Assembly (NCBI GenBank): GCA_001543005.1
Contig: LFLB01000041.1
Location: forward strand, 1-46,460
Reading direction: 5' to 3'
DNA from: Candidatus Spongiihabitans thiooxidans
GTDB taxonomy: Bacteria > Pseudomonadota > Gammaproteobacteria > Arenicellales > Poriferihabitantaceae
Length of the DNA: 46,460 nucleotides
This document shows, in pieces, positions 1-9,501 of the stretch. Each line of letters begins with the position of its first letter. Within the stretch, counting starts at the first letter, position 1. The position numbers and the translations under genes are program-made. The notes under the pieces are model-generated. The model was not told the DNA's origin. It was given only the letters and a program-made list of their open reading frames with translations, and did no database searches.

Positions 1-77
1 TTCAGGGGAAATCCACAACAAACAAAAGCGGACAATTCACGTGTTATAAATTCGGACAGTTCTATTTACTTCTAACA
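1..77 (-). repeat. Left copy of 77-bp terminal inverted repeat (probable IS end)
   Basis: Bases 1-77 are the exact reverse complement of bases 46384-46460; the match stops at base 78. Read outward from the window (minus strand) the repeat begins TGTTAGAAGTAAATAG, and the motif TGTCCG occurs twice inside it. A 5'-TG terminus with internal repeats is common in DDE transposon families such as IS3, IS21 and IS481, but no transposase is present to settle the family. Identity of exactly 77 bases at both contig ends also suits an assembly that stopped at a repeat node with k=77. The element end lies about 145 bp upstream of acnA and does not interrupt it. Confidence 0.8.
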
Positions 78-164
78 TAGTATGTATAGGTCCACCACCC
101 CCCGCTTTCGCGAGGGCAGGCTTTGGCACTCTGGTTGATTGTGCGCCGTGGTTTTGTGATGCAG

Positions 165-170
165 TATAAT
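165..170 (+). promoter_or_regulatory. Probable -10 box of acnA promoter
   Basis: A perfect TATAAT lies 53 bases upstream of the acnA ATG. No good -35 hexamer is found at 16-18 bp spacing (TGCGCC-like), so a sigma-70 promoter helped by an activator is possible. The start is served by AAGGAG at about 211-216. Confidence 0.4.
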
Positions 171-222
171 CACTGGTTTATTATCAGATTCAAGCACTAA
201 CAACGATCTTAAGGAGATTTCA

Positions 223-2895
223 ATGACTCACACCAGCAGCAACTCGTTCGACAGCTACGCTACTCTTGAAGCCAACGGCAAAACCTACGGCTACTACAAC
301 CTGCAATCCGACCAGGTGGCAGGCCTTGCGGATATCAGCCGACTGCCAAATTCGATTAAAGTGTTATTGGAAAATCTGTTGCGCCATGAAGATGGGGTGG
401 CCTGCACGGTGGAGGATATTGAAGCGCTTGCAAAGAGTGCGCAGCAAAAGACCTCGCAAGAAATCGCCTACCATCCGGCGCGCGTGTTGATGCAGGACTT
501 TACCGGCGTGCCGGCAGTGGTTGATCTGGCGGCGATGCGTGATGCGTTGGTGAAGGCTAATGTGGATCCTGAAAAAATCAATCCGGTGTCGCCGGTGGAT
601 TTGGTCATTGACCATTCGGTGGTGATTGACCAATTTGCAACCCATACTGCGTTCGGCGCTAACGTCGAATTTGAAATGCAACGCAATGCTGAGCGTTACG
701 AGTTTCTTAAATGGGGTCAGGGCGCATTCGATAACTTCAAGCTGGTGCCACCTGGAACCGGTATATGCCATCAGGTTAATCTGGAATACATCGCCAAGTG
801 TATCTGGAGCGATGACAGCAGCGGCGAAATGGTGGCGTACCCGGATACGCTGGTAGGCACCGATAGCCACACCACTATGATCAATGGGCTCGGCGTATTG
901 GGTTGGGGCGTCGGCGGCATCGAAGCTGAAGCGGCGATGTTGGGCCAGCCGATACCGATGTTAATTCCAGCGGTGGTTGGCTGTGAATTAACCGGCAGAT
1001 TAAGTGAGGGCATCACCGCAACGGATTTGGTGTTGCGCATTGTGCAAATGCTGCGTGAACATGGCGTAGTCGGTAAATTCGTAGAATTTTATGGCAGCGC
1101 ACTGGATGATCTACCGCTTGCCGATAGAGCGACTATTGCAAATATGGCACCAGAATACGGCGCCACCTGCGGGTTCTTTTCCATTGATCAAAAAACCCTG
1201 GACTACCTGCGCCTGAGTGGTCGGGATGAAGACACCGTGGCGTTGGTTGAAGTCTATAGCAAGGCTCAGGGCATGTGTCGCGACAGTGCGACACCGCCGC
1301 CGGTGTTTGCCTCCACATTGCATCTCGATATCAGCACAGTACAGCCGAATTTGTCGGGCCCGAAACGGCCGCAAGATCGGGTTACATTGTCGGATATGCC
1401 CGCTGCTATCGAAGCTTTCATTAAGCAGGACGGCAAGCAAGATGAAATGGACAAAAGTTTTCCTACTGCCGATGGCTATGACCTGCATCACGGTGATGTT
1501 GTCGTGGCGGCGATCACCTCTTGTACAAACACTTCAAACCCGGCGGTCATGATGGGCGCCGGATTGGTTGCCAAAAAAGCCATCGAGCGCGGCATGACGC
1601 GCAAGCCCTGGGTAAAGTCATCTCTGGCGCCGGGCTCCAAAGTGGTTACAGAATACCTGAAAAAAGCCGGTCTGCAAGACTATCTCGACCAGCTCGGATT
1701 CAATACGGTGGGATATGGTTGCACGACCTGCATTGGCAACTCCGGACCCTTGCCCGAAGCGGTGCATAACACGGTCATCGACAACGATATAGTGGCCGCC
1801 TCGGTGTTGTCGGGCAATCGTAACTTTGAGGGCCGCATTCATCCGTTGGTGAAAGCCAACTGGTTGTCATCGCCGCCGCTGGTGGTGGCTTATGCGTTGG
1901 CTGGCAGCACCCGCGTCAATTTGGCTACTGAAGCGATTGGCCAAGACCGGGATGGCAACGATGTGTTCCTGAAAGATATTTGGCCGAGCAATGATGAGAT
2001 TGCCACCGAAGTTGCAAAAATCGATCGCTCGATGTTCACCCGTAAATACGCCGATGTATTTACCGGCGATGACAAGTGGCAGGCGGTGCCGACCACTGAA
2101 GGCACTACTTATGCATTTTCAGCAGATTCGACTTATATTCAGTTGCCGCCATTTTTCGATGAGCAATACACCAGCGGCAAGAATAAAAACATCGAAGGCG
2201 CGCGAGTGCTGGTGTTGCTGGGTGATTCTGTTACCACCGATCACATTTCTCCTGCGGGCTCCATCGCTGCGGACAGTCCTGCGGCGGAGTACCTGATTGA
2301 AAATGGCGTGGCGCCAAAAGATTTCAACTCCTATGGCTCGCGCCGCGGCAACCATGAAGTGATGATGCGCGGCACCTTCGGCAATATTCGCATCAAGAAT
2401 GAATTGGTGCCGGGTACCGAAGGCGGCTATACCTGCACCAATGACGACCCGAGCGTGCTTCCGATTTATGACGTAGCCATGAATTACCAGGCAGCCGGCA
2501 TTCCGACAGTCGTGGTCGCCGGCGCGGAATATGGCACCGGTTCGAGTCGTGACTGGGCCGCCAAAGGCCCTTTATTACTGGGCGTGAAAGCGGTCATCGT
2601 AGAAAGCTTCGAGCGTATTCACCGCTCCAACCTGGTCGGCATGGGGGTGTTGCCATTGCAGTTCATGCCCGGCGAAGATCGTAAGACTTTGAATATTACC
2701 GGTAGCGTTAGTATTGATATTCTAGGGTTAGACAAAAAGCTGACCCCAAAGCAAGTATTTGAAGCACGGATTCATCGCGCCGATGGCTCGGTTGACAACC
2801 TGCAACTGCAATCGAGAATTGATACCGCGGTTGAAGTTGAATACTTCTTGTGCGGCGGCGTACTGCAATTCGTATTGAAGCGATTGAAAGGCTGA
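223..2895 (+). CDS. acnA: Aconitate hydratase A
   Basis: This is aconitase of the AcnA/IRP1 type, which interconverts citrate and isocitrate via cis-aconitate in the TCA cycle, in the cytoplasm. It has 890 residues, the normal family length. The three 4Fe-4S ligands are visible: Cys434 in SCTNTSNP, and Cys500 and Cys503 in [11 protein letters not shown]. The C-terminal swivel domain carries [16 protein letters not shown]. The ATG is preceded by AAGGAG at proper spacing. It is a single-gene unit: the next gene (DMSP-lyase-like cupin) converges on it from the minus strand after a 138-bp gap with no obvious terminator. The repeat end at the left margin leaves a 145-bp leader with a TATAAT box, so the gene looks functional. 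Confidence 0.98.
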   Translation: MTHTSSNSFDSYATLEANGKTYGYYNLQSDQVAGLADISRLPNSIKVLLENLLRHEDGVACTVEDIEALAKSAQQKTSQEIAYHPARVLMQDFTGVPAVVDLAAMRDALVKANVDPEKINPVSPVDLVIDHSVVIDQFATHTAFGANVEFEMQRNAERYEFLKWGQGAFDNFKLVPPGTGICHQVNLEYIAKCIWSDDSSGEMVAYPDTLVGTDSHTTMINGLGVLGWGVGGIEAEAAMLGQPIPMLIPAVVGCELTGRLSEGITATDLVLRIVQMLREHGVVGKFVEFYGSALDDLPLADRATIANMAPEYGATCGFFSIDQKTLDYLRLSGRDEDTVALVEVYSKAQGMCRDSATPPPVFASTLHLDISTVQPNLSGPKRPQDRVTLSDMPAAIEAFIKQDGKQDEMDKSFPTADGYDLHHGDVVVAAITSCTNTSNPAVMMGAGLVAKKAIERGMTRKPWVKSSLAPGSKVVTEYLKKAGLQDYLDQLGFNTVGYGCTTCIGNSGPLPEAVHNTVIDNDIVAASVLSGNRNFEGRIHPLVKANWLSSPPLVVAYALAGSTRVNLATEAIGQDRDGNDVFLKDIWPSNDEIATEVAKIDRSMFTRKYADVFTGDDKWQAVPTTEGTTYAFSADSTYIQLPPFFDEQYTSGKNKNIEGARVLVLLGDSVTTDHISPAGSIAADSPAAEYLIENGVAPKDFNSYGSRRGNHEVMMRGTFGNIRIKNELVPGTEGGYTCTNDDPSVLPIYDVAMNYQAAGIPTVVVAGAEYGTGSSRDWAAKGPLLLGVKAVIVESFERIHRSNLVGMGVLPLQFMPGEDRKTLNITGSVSIDILGLDKKLTPKQVFEARIHRADGSVDNLQLQSRIDTAVEVEYFLCGGVLQFVLKRLKG

Positions 2896-3033
2896 AGGGC
2901 TTCCGTAAAAGAGGGGGTTGAACACTCGCACACGTTTGCGCTGAGGAAGATCGCGGGTTTATGTCAATGTCATTGCACTTATAGAATTGCGTTTATAGAA
3001 TTTCCGCCCCGCTTCAGACGACCTGAAAATTAT

Positions 3034-3633
3034 TCACATCACTTGGATATAAAGCGCCAACACTGGCGTCGGTCCAGCTTTAACGCCATGCCAATTGTAC
3101 GGATAGTTATAAATCAGGTTGCCCGCAGTAATGCTGCGAAAATGGCGATGCCCCCCCCAACGCCATTTAGCGGTTCCCGAAATTAAAAAATAAATTTCAT
3201 CCGGCGGATGATTGTGTTCGGGATAGGCACTATAAACGTCTACATACATTAACCCGGCGGCGACCTTTTCCATTTCAAACATCTTGCTAAAATCCATAAT
3301 CGCCACATGCTCACCTTGATCGATGGTGCGCGGTGAAAAACCCCAAGGTAAATAATTGGCAAATTGCTGGAAATCTTTCGCCAATTTCATATCCTTGACC
3401 AATTTCAAATTGCCCAGGCAAGGCAGTGAATTGGGCTTGAAGTCTTTAACTTTATTTGGCGTCTTATTTTTCTTGACCTGAGCTGAAAATACCTTAACCA
3501 TATTGGCTTGGACGGCTGACTCGGCGCACAGCGCCATGGACTTTGCGCAACTCGTCATGAACCTGTGGGTTTGTTGTACGACTGTCGTTTGCTCAAACCC
3601 GCGCCCCATCATAAACATGATCCGTTCGGTCAA
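3034..3633 (-). CDS. Cupin of the DMSP lyase family (DddL/DddQ/DddW type)
   Basis: This is probably a dimethylsulfoniopropionate lyase, which cleaves DMSP to dimethyl sulfide and acrylate. The C-terminal cupin (about 110-199) has the metal and base set of the family: His140, His142, Glu146, Tyr148 and His182, spaced H-x-H-x3-E-x-Y then H 34 residues on, close to DddQ and DddW. YPEHNHPPDEIYFLISGTAKW and LALY are also typical. The length, 199 residues, equals that of DddQ. The start used is TTG, which overlaps the stop of the upstream oxygenase gene as TTGA (4 nt) and suggests translational coupling; ATG at 3618 is an alternative. The N-terminal 50 residues look unconserved. It is the last gene of a three-gene operon. 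The family call is seen from motifs; the substrate is inferred, and another small cupin function is possible. Confidence 0.7.
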   Translation of the reverse strand: MTERIMFMMGRGFEQTTVVQQTHRFMTSCAKSMALCAESAVQANMVKVFSAQVKKNKTPNKVKDFKPNSLPCLGNLKLVKDMKLAKDFQQFANYLPWGFSPRTIDQGEHVAIMDFSKMFEMEKVAAGLMYVDVYSAYPEHNHPPDEIYFLISGTAKWRWGGHRHFRSITAGNLIYNYPYNWHGVKAGPTPVLALYIQVM

Positions 3634-4415
3634 TGGATGCGCCCATAAAAAGTCAGTCGCGCTTGTTCCGACAACGCGATGCCAGGTTCTGTGTTGTACG
3701 CCAACACGACTTGAATTCTATTGGTGCTGCCCACAACCGGGGTGACCCGATGCAATGCGTTTCTGCCTCTGAATAATGCCAGCGTCCCCGCCGTGATATT
3801 AAGTTTTGTCGCCTTAATGTCGCCGTCAAGGGCTTGCCCAACGCCCTCAAAATTCATGTTGCCGGTTTCGTGATTTCTAAATTGGGGGATGTATTCAAAT
3901 TCGCCGCCTTGCTCGGCGGGTTGAATCAGTAACGTTACTGCGAAACAAGAATTATCAAAATGCCAACCTAATTCCTGGCCGGCCTCATAGTAATGAACAT
4001 TTATCGAAGACAGTGGATCGGCATAGTCAAATAGCTGATCTTGTTCGAGAACATAGCACAGAAATTTTCGGAACTTCTCGTCGTCATAAATTATTCGCAG
4101 TAACGACGCTTCAGGAATTTGATCGTCGGTGATACACCCCTTGGTGCTGATTACCTGACGATTACGTGGATGAACGGCAGCGTAATTTTTGTCGGGCGGC
4201 GAAAGATAGGCTGTGTGGGTCTGTTGGCAATAATAGGCAAGGTGGGCATGCGCTAACGCTTCGGCTTTTAATTTCGCAATGGCTTGATCGGTTATAAAGT
4301 TTGACAATAATAACGAACCGGTTTTTTCGAGTTGTTGTTTGCAGTCGGCCGCAAATCGTTCGAGCCGATCGATTGGGTATTTTTGAAAATCAATTATTTG
4401 CTTGATTTGCAGCAT
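3630..4415 (-). CDS. 2-oxoglutarate/Fe(II)-dependent oxygenase
   Basis: This is a 261-residue oxygenase of the 2OG-Fe(II) superfamily. Counting from the GTG at 4442, the facial triad is His161 and Asp163 (LGWHFDNSCF) and His231 (ALHRVTPV), and Arg242 (TNRIQVVLAY) is the likely 2OG carboxylate ligand. Because the aspartate is present, a hydroxylase or similar is more likely than a halogenase of the HxG type. The open frame begins at GTG 4442, but the ATG at 4415 has GAGG eight bases upstream, so I prefer it. The gene overlaps the DMSP-lyase-like cupin by 4 nt and lies 46 bp or more behind the MFS gene, so all three are probably co-transcribed. The substrate is unknown; a small methylated or zwitterionic compound handled by the same operon is a guess. 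Confidence 0.8.
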   Translation of the reverse strand: MLQIKQIIDFQKYPIDRLERFAADCKQQLEKTGSLLLSNFITDQAIAKLKAEALAHAHLAYYCQQTHTAYLSPPDKNYAAVHPRNRQVISTKGCITDDQIPEASLLRIIYDDEKFRKFLCYVLEQDQLFDYADPLSSINVHYYEAGQELGWHFDNSCFAVTLLIQPAEQGGEFEYIPQFRNHETGNMNFEGVGQALDGDIKATKLNITAGTLALFRGRNALHRVTPVVGSTNRIQVVLAYNTEPGIALSEQARLTFYGRIH

Positions 4416-4488
4416 AATGTTTGCCTCAACGGTCTGTTTCACTAAACGGTATCGTGGCTTCCATAAATCACGCTACATTTTCTCCGCT

Positions 4489-5799
4489 CTACAATTTTCT
4501 CTCGGTCGCGCGCTCGTTGCCTTCTGATTGCTCATGCAAATTTCCGGTTTCTCTGCATATTATTGATTCCACATAATCCTCGGCATCGTGTGCATTATAC
4601 TCCGCCACTGGTGTGCCTATCAGCCCCGCTACAATGATGGGCTTCTGGTCGCTCGGGGAGACATGCTTGGTGATAGTCATACGGTAAACCGTAAACACCA
4701 TGAGCAAAGCGAAGGCGCTGGCGATGCCGATGAAATAAAACACTGGACCAAATTTTCCCATCAAAAATGAAACAATGATTGGGCCAGCACTCAGCCCCAT
4801 ACCCGCAACCATCACCAGACTGCCGCTGGCCGGGACAATTTGTTCTGGTTTGAGACGGTCATTGGCGTAGGCGATACTGAGCGAGTACATCGGCATGACC
4901 GCGCCGCCGAGAATTACGATTACCGCAAAGAACAGCGGGCCGCTTTTGGGTAGCAGTATGGCCGCTATACATGCAGCGATAGCCATCATCGACATGCCTA
5001 TTATGACTACTCTACGGCTGATCCGGTCTGAAATCCAGCCAATCGGCCATTGAAAAATCAAACTACCCAGCAAAAACGAAGCCATAAATATTGAAATTAG
5101 CTTAACATCGTACAACTCCTGCCGCGCATAGACCGCGCCCAAACCAAAAACTGTGCCTTGGGCGACGCCGGTCAACCCTTGACTGATGACTGCCAGAGGT
5201 GACGCACGATACAGCTCACCCAGCGACATTTTCTCGGTCAATGCAAAAGCCGGTGCCGACCGTGCGGTGAGCAAAATTGGAATCAATCCGATGGAAACAA
5301 TAATTGAAACCAGCACAAACAGATCTACATTCATCGGACTACTCAAATTAAGCAAAAACTGCCCGCCGCCCAATCCAATGGTTATGACAACCATATATAC
5401 CGAAAGCATCTGACCCCGGGTTTCATTGCTGGCACGATCATTCAACCAGCTTTCGGAAACGACAAATAGTCCGGCATAACTGATACCGGTAATTAATCGC
5501 ATAATGGTCCAGGTTATCGCGCTAACGTAAATGCCGTGAATCAGAATGGAAATGGAAGCGAGTGAAGCCAATGCCGCGAATACCCGGATGTGTCCGACCC
5601 GCTGCACCAGCTTCGGTGCAATCATCGAGCCGACAAATATGCCGATGAAATATCCCGACATCATTATCCCGGTCGTGAACACCGGGAATCCTTCCATGGT
5701 GGCGCGCAGCCCCAGCAATGTACTTTGCAGGCCATTGCCCAGCATCATGAATCCAATGCCTATAAGTAGCGCCCAGGAGGCGCGAAGTTCATTCCACAT
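4489..5799 (-). CDS. MFS transporter, YcaD-like
   Basis: This is a 436-residue inner-membrane carrier of the major facilitator superfamily with about 12 hydrophobic segments, resembling the YcaD group. The start MWNELRASWALLIGIGFMMLGNGLQ and the segment SESWLNDRASNETRGQMLSVYMV (the motif between helices 4 and 5) are characteristic of that group. The C-terminal tail of about 55 residues is hydrophilic. It is the first gene of the MFS, oxygenase and cupin operon, so it may import or export the substrate of that operon; this is inference. A 17-bp-stem palindrome lies immediately upstream (5814-5849) and would form a hairpin in its leader. The ATG at 5799 has only a weak Shine-Dalgarno sequence. 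Confidence 0.88.
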   Translation of the reverse strand: MWNELRASWALLIGIGFMMLGNGLQSTLLGLRATMEGFPVFTTGIMMSGYFIGIFVGSMIAPKLVQRVGHIRVFAALASLASISILIHGIYVSAITWTIMRLITGISYAGLFVVSESWLNDRASNETRGQMLSVYMVVITIGLGGGQFLLNLSSPMNVDLFVLVSIIVSIGLIPILLTARSAPAFALTEKMSLGELYRASPLAVISQGLTGVAQGTVFGLGAVYARQELYDVKLISIFMASFLLGSLIFQWPIGWISDRISRRVVIIGMSMMAIAACIAAILLPKSGPLFFAVIVILGGAVMPMYSLSIAYANDRLKPEQIVPASGSLVMVAGMGLSAGPIIVSFLMGKFGPVFYFIGIASAFALLMVFTVYRMTITKHVSPSDQKPIIVAGLIGTPVAEYNAHDAEDYVESIICRETGNLHEQSEGNERATERKL

Positions 5800-6165
5800 C
5801 TCGAAGCCCGTTTAGGGGCAGTTTTTTGACAAGTCAAAAAACTGCCCCTTAATGTCGGTGCAAATCGCGCCAGCAATTTGCACCGACCTATTAAATAACA
5901 CACCGACCTATCAAAGAACGATCGCACCCAATACCGCGATTCAATACTACGGTATGCAACATTTTGTTAAAATCGATATGTCATCCCGGTAACGTACCGC
6001 CGATAATCCGCCCAATAACCCGAATGACAAATCGATGCCGATTCTAAAGAGATTCGCCCGGTTGTACCACCAAAAACTTCATCGTCCAAGAGCGAATCTG
6101 GCAGGAATGAGTATTTTGTTTATGCGCTTTATTGTAACCTGCCACTTTATCAACCGCAGCACAAC
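5800..6165. promoter_or_regulatory. Divergent intergenic region with palindromes (MFS operon / MATE)
   Basis: This 366-bp region separates two divergent transporter genes and should hold both promoters. Seen in it: a perfect 17-bp-arm palindrome at 5814-5849; a second 12-bp-arm inverted repeat GTCGGTGCAAAT at 5854-5865 and 5876-5887; a direct repeat CACCGACCTAT at 5881-5891 and 5901-5911; and a weaker inverted repeat AGATTCGC/GCGAATCT at 6050 and 6092. No ORF of note. Confidence 0.5.
5814..5849. repeat. Perfect palindrome, 17-bp arms, 2-bp loop
   Basis: The arm AGGGGCAGTTTTTTGAC is followed by AA and then its exact reverse complement. It ends about 15 bases before the MFS ATG on the minus strand. 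It could be an operator, a leader hairpin, or a small mobile repeat. A run of six T in each arm gives it no plain terminator form. Confidence 0.75.
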
Positions 6166-7527
6166 ATGAATCCACCCACCGCTCAAGCCATTAGCGCACC
6201 ATCAATTACCCATGGCACTGTATGGGCGTTAGCCGGGCCGATGATAATTGCCAATTTATCGGTTCCCCTGGTTGGCGCAGTGGATACCGCTGTTGTCGGT
6301 CACCTGCCTGAACCCCATTACATCGGCGCGGTTGCGCTTGGTGCGTTAATTTTTAGTTTCCTGTACTGGGGATTTGGGTTTCTGCGAATGGGAACCACGG
6401 GTTTTATCGCCCGCGCTTACGGTGCCAATGACGAAATCGCGCTGGCCCGGATTATGCTGCGATTTTTGATGCTCGGCCTGTTGCTTGGCTTGGCCGTCAT
6501 TGTAATGGGCCGGCCGTTAATTCGCTTCATCCTGTATTGCATCGACAGTAGTTTAAAGGTCGAACAACTGGCCGAGCAGTACTCGCTGATTCGGCTTTGG
6601 AGTGCGCCCGCAACCCTTTGCATCTATGTCTTCACCGGAATTTTTATCGGTCTGCACAACACCAGACTGGCATTGGTGCTACAACTGGTTTTAAACCTCG
6701 CTAATATTGCCTTGGATCTGCTGTTTGTCCCCATTCTGGAGCTGGGTGTTGCTGGAGTGGCCTGGGCCAGCCTTATCGCAGAATACACCGCCGCGCTTTG
6801 TGGATTTATTTTACTGCGAAAACCCCTGATCAAGGCTCTGAAAACCGCCAACTGGAGTCAAATTCTGCAATACGGCGCATTGAAGGAAATGATGAGAACA
6901 AACGGCAACATATTTATACGCACATTGTGTCTGGTGTTTTCGTTTGCTTTTTTTACCGCGCAAAGCGCCCGGTATGGCGAGCTGATACTCGCAGCAAATA
7001 CCATATTAATTCATCTACAGAGTATGATGGCATATGGGCTGGACGGGTTCGCATTCGCAGTGGAGGCTTTGGGTGGCAGTGCTTATGGCGCAAAAAACCT
7101 GCGCAATTTCAAAAGAGCAGTCGCGCTCACTTCATTGTGGTCAGCAGGCATGGCAGTTACCATCGGCATTGGCTATTTTCTTTTCGGGCATACCATTGTT
7201 TCGTGGTTTACCGAAATTTCTGAGGTAATCAAAACCGCAGACCAGTATTTAATCTGGATGATCATTTCCCCGATTATATCGTTCTGGAGTTTTCAGCTCG
7301 ATGGCCTGTTTATCGGCACCGGCCACACAAAATCCATGCGCAACGCCATGCTCGTTTCCACCACGGGTTATTTGATCATGGTATATTTATTTCAGGCAAT
7401 CTGGGGAAACCACGGTTTATTCATGGCCCTGACTGGTTTTATGCTGCTGCGGGCGATCACCTTGTTTTTGTATTATCCGTCGGTGGTTCGATCGATTGCG
7501 GACCAGTCAATCAAGAGCCGGAATTAG
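6166..7527 (+). CDS. MATE family efflux transporter, DinF type
   Basis: This 453-residue multidrug and toxic compound extrusion protein exchanges organic cations or other toxic compounds for H+ or Na+ at the inner membrane. It has about 12 transmembrane segments in two six-helix halves. The N-terminal motif LAGPMIIANLSVPLVGAVDT and the segment TGFIARAYGAND, with the two-fold repeat at about 240 onwards, fit the DinF branch. The ATG at 6166 follows a leader without a strong Shine-Dalgarno sequence. The 3' end overlaps that of the convergent esterase gene by 4 bp. No lexA gene or SOS box is seen next to it, so regulation as in E. coli dinF is not supported here. Confidence 0.92.
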   Translation: MNPPTAQAISAPSITHGTVWALAGPMIIANLSVPLVGAVDTAVVGHLPEPHYIGAVALGALIFSFLYWGFGFLRMGTTGFIARAYGANDEIALARIMLRFLMLGLLLGLAVIVMGRPLIRFILYCIDSSLKVEQLAEQYSLIRLWSAPATLCIYVFTGIFIGLHNTRLALVLQLVLNLANIALDLLFVPILELGVAGVAWASLIAEYTAALCGFILLRKPLIKALKTANWSQILQYGALKEMMRTNGNIFIRTLCLVFSFAFFTAQSARYGELILAANTILIHLQSMMAYGLDGFAFAVEALGGSAYGAKNLRNFKRAVALTSLWSAGMAVTIGIGYFLFGHTIVSWFTEISEVIKTADQYLIWMIISPIISFWSFQLDGLFIGTGHTKSMRNAMLVSTTGYLIMVYLFQAIWGNHGLFMALTGFMLLRAITLFLYYPSVVRSIADQSIKSRN

Positions 7528-8387
7528 CGCTTATTGGTTGGCGCGGAATGAACCAGATGCTTGTTTAAATAATTAGCAATGTCTTCGATTTCATTCGGAT
7601 GGATCGAATGTGGCATCTCGTAGGTATGCCACTCGACATCGTAGCCCAGTTCACGTAATAACCGATGGCTGCGCGCTGCTATCGGTAACGGGATCAATGG
7701 GTCCTGGCTGCCATGACCCATGAAAATCTGTGTGCTTTGATTGTGGATGGATTTTTCGGCCTCAATGGTCGTCTCATCTGGAAGATAGGCGGACAACGCG
7801 ATGATGCCGGCCAGTTGCGCCTGAAGCCGTAACCCGGCGAACAGTGCGATGGCACCGCCTTGGGAAAATCCCGCTAAAAATATCTTCTCGGTCACGATGC
7901 CACGCTGATTTTCCTGCTCAATCAAGCGATATACAATTTGTGCGGATTGCTGCATGCCCTCGCGGTCGCCCCGCCACACGCCCTCTTGGTCGCTTTGCTT
8001 AGGGCAATCGGCATTGATGGGCAAGTCAACGATGTCGTACCAGCCGCGCATGTTCATGCCATTGTTAACCGTGATCGGCCGAATCGGGGCATGCGGAAAG
8101 ATAAAACGTACCGGCGTTTCTGGGGGCAATTCCAATTCAGGCACGATGAATTCAAAATCGTGACCATCGGCACCAAGCCCGTGCAACCAAATAATCGAGC
8201 AGACCGGATCGATACCCGTTTGCATTTCGATTGAGTCGATTATTTCGGGCTCGCCTTTTAGGTTGTTGTCTTGTTCTATCAATGTGTTTACCGTGAATGT
8301 CCGTTGGGTATGTGCATGGGTGGCTTCGCTGGCGATAGTGCTATCGCCGTTTATACTTTTAAGCGATAATTGCTTTAACCTGACCAT
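7524..8387 (-). CDS. Carboxylesterase/phospholipase-like alpha/beta hydrolase
   Basis: This serine hydrolase belongs to the Abhydrolase_2 family (carboxylesterase, lysophospholipase or acyl-protein thioesterase type). Seen are the oxyanion-side motif WLHGLGADGHDFE, the nucleophile elbow GFSQGG, the acid in HGSQDPLIPL and the histidine in MPHSIHPNE. The open frame gives 287 residues against about 220 for the family, so the first 45-50 residues are extra. They may be untranslated: the frame starts only 16 bp from the divergent RND adaptor gene, with no Shine-Dalgarno, which leaves no room for promoters. A start near the Met before QTGIDPVCSI, or an unmarked TTG, is possible. Product class is sure; start is not. 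Confidence 0.85.
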   Translation of the reverse strand: MVRLKQLSLKSINGDSTIASEATHAHTQRTFTVNTLIEQDNNLKGEPEIIDSIEMQTGIDPVCSIIWLHGLGADGHDFEFIVPELELPPETPVRFIFPHAPIRPITVNNGMNMRGWYDIVDLPINADCPKQSDQEGVWRGDREGMQQSAQIVYRLIEQENQRGIVTEKIFLAGFSQGGAIALFAGLRLQAQLAGIIALSAYLPDETTIEAEKSIHNQSTQIFMGHGSQDPLIPLPIAARSHRLLRELGYDVEWHTYEMPHSIHPNEIEDIANYLNKHLVHSAPTNKR

Positions 8388-8403
8388 TTAATGTTTTATT
8401 TTC

Positions 8404-9501
8404 GTGTCCAAAAAATTTTACCGCAGTCTTTTTATTGTACTCTTATTGGGGTTATCCAATGTTTATGCCCAACAGCCCGCTCTGGTCTCGGTGGACCCCG
8501 TTGTTAAACAACGTTTTACCCAAACCATTCCCATACTTGGGCGGTTAGTCGCAAAGCGTTCAGGCACGGTGGCCACGCGTATTAGCGGGGCGATAGCTGA
8601 AGTGTTGGTGGATATTGGAGACCAGGTTATTCAAGGACAGCTGCTCGCTCGCGTCGATTCAGCCACTCTTGAGCTACGCAAACAACATGCAGAATCCCAA
8701 CTGGGTGAATCCCAAACCCGGCTAAAAACGACAAAAGCACAATTGGCTCTGGCCAGCCAGGAAGTAAAGCGGTTCGAAGAATTGAAAGATTCCGCTGCGG
8801 TGAGTCAGGCTCTGTATGATGATGCTCAGCAGCAACGAAAAATTGCTTTTGCTCGAGTTAGCGAGGCACAAGCCGGCATCACCAGTAGCAAGGCTTCGTT
8901 TGATATCGCACAACTGGAATTGAGTTACGCTAATATTACGGCGCCGTTTGACGGCACCATAACCCGCAAGCTCACCGAAGTCGGAAATTATCTTCAGCAA
9001 GGGCAGTCGGTATTTAAAATAATTTCCGACCAACAGCTTGAATTGGAGGCCAATGTGCCAGCTGCATTGTTAAACGGACTATCCATCGATTCTGAGCTTG
9101 ACGTTGAACTCGAAAATGGTAGCCGACACCGCGCCCGTGTTCGCGCCATCATCCCGGAGGAAAACCCGCGCACGCGCACCCGTCGAGTAAGATTTAACAC
9201 CGTACTTGGTGCCGACGCCGGCTTCCTCGCCAGCGAACAAAGCGCTACCGTATATGTTCCCGCATCCGCCGCCCGAAATATTCTAACGGTGCATAAGGAC
9301 GGCATAATACGGCGTGGTCAGGACAACATCGTTTATGTGGTCGATGACAATGTCGCGCAAATTCGAACCATCCAGACCGGACTGGCCGCAGGCGAGCGCC
9401 TCGAAGTTCTGGGAGGGCTCAAGGCTGGCGATATTGTCGTTGTTCGTGGCAATGAAAGGTTGGCGCCCGGGCAGCCGGTGAATATCATGGAAAATCTGTG
9501 A
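8404..9501 (+). CDS. RND efflux system periplasmic adaptor (membrane fusion protein)
   Basis: This 365-residue adaptor links an RND permease to an outer-membrane channel. It has a signal peptide (residues 1-22, YRSLFIVLLLGLSNVYAQ), a split lipoyl/barrel-sandwich domain around residues 45-80 and 170-210 (RISGAIAEVLVDIGDQVIQG and ITAPFDGTITRKLTEVGNY), an alpha-helical hairpin rich in Gln and Ala between them, then beta-barrel and membrane-proximal domains. No lipobox is seen. The start is GTG. The stop overlaps the permease start as GTGA, so the two are translationally coupled. No outer-membrane factor gene is next to it, so the pump must borrow a TolC-like channel from elsewhere. Confidence 0.93.
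   Translation: MSKKFYRSLFIVLLLGLSNVYAQQPALVSVDPVVKQRFTQTIPILGRLVAKRSGTVATRISGAIAEVLVDIGDQVIQGQLLARVDSATLELRKQHAESQLGESQTRLKTTKAQLALASQEVKRFEELKDSAAVSQALYDDAQQQRKIAFARVSEAQAGITSSKASFDIAQLELSYANITAPFDGTITRKLTEVGNYLQQGQSVFKIISDQQLELEANVPAALLNGLSIDSELDVELENGSRHRARVRAIIPEENPRTRTRRVRFNTVLGADAGFLASEQSATVYVPASAARNILTVHKDGIIRRGQDNIVYVVDDNVAQIRTIQTGLAAGERLEVLGGLKAGDIVVVRGNERLAPGQPVNIMENL

Noticed and set aside
98..116. REP-like hairpin or terminator upstream of acnA
   Set aside because: The stem CCCGC/GCGAGGG has a two-base bulge and only five pairs, with no T run; not enough to call.
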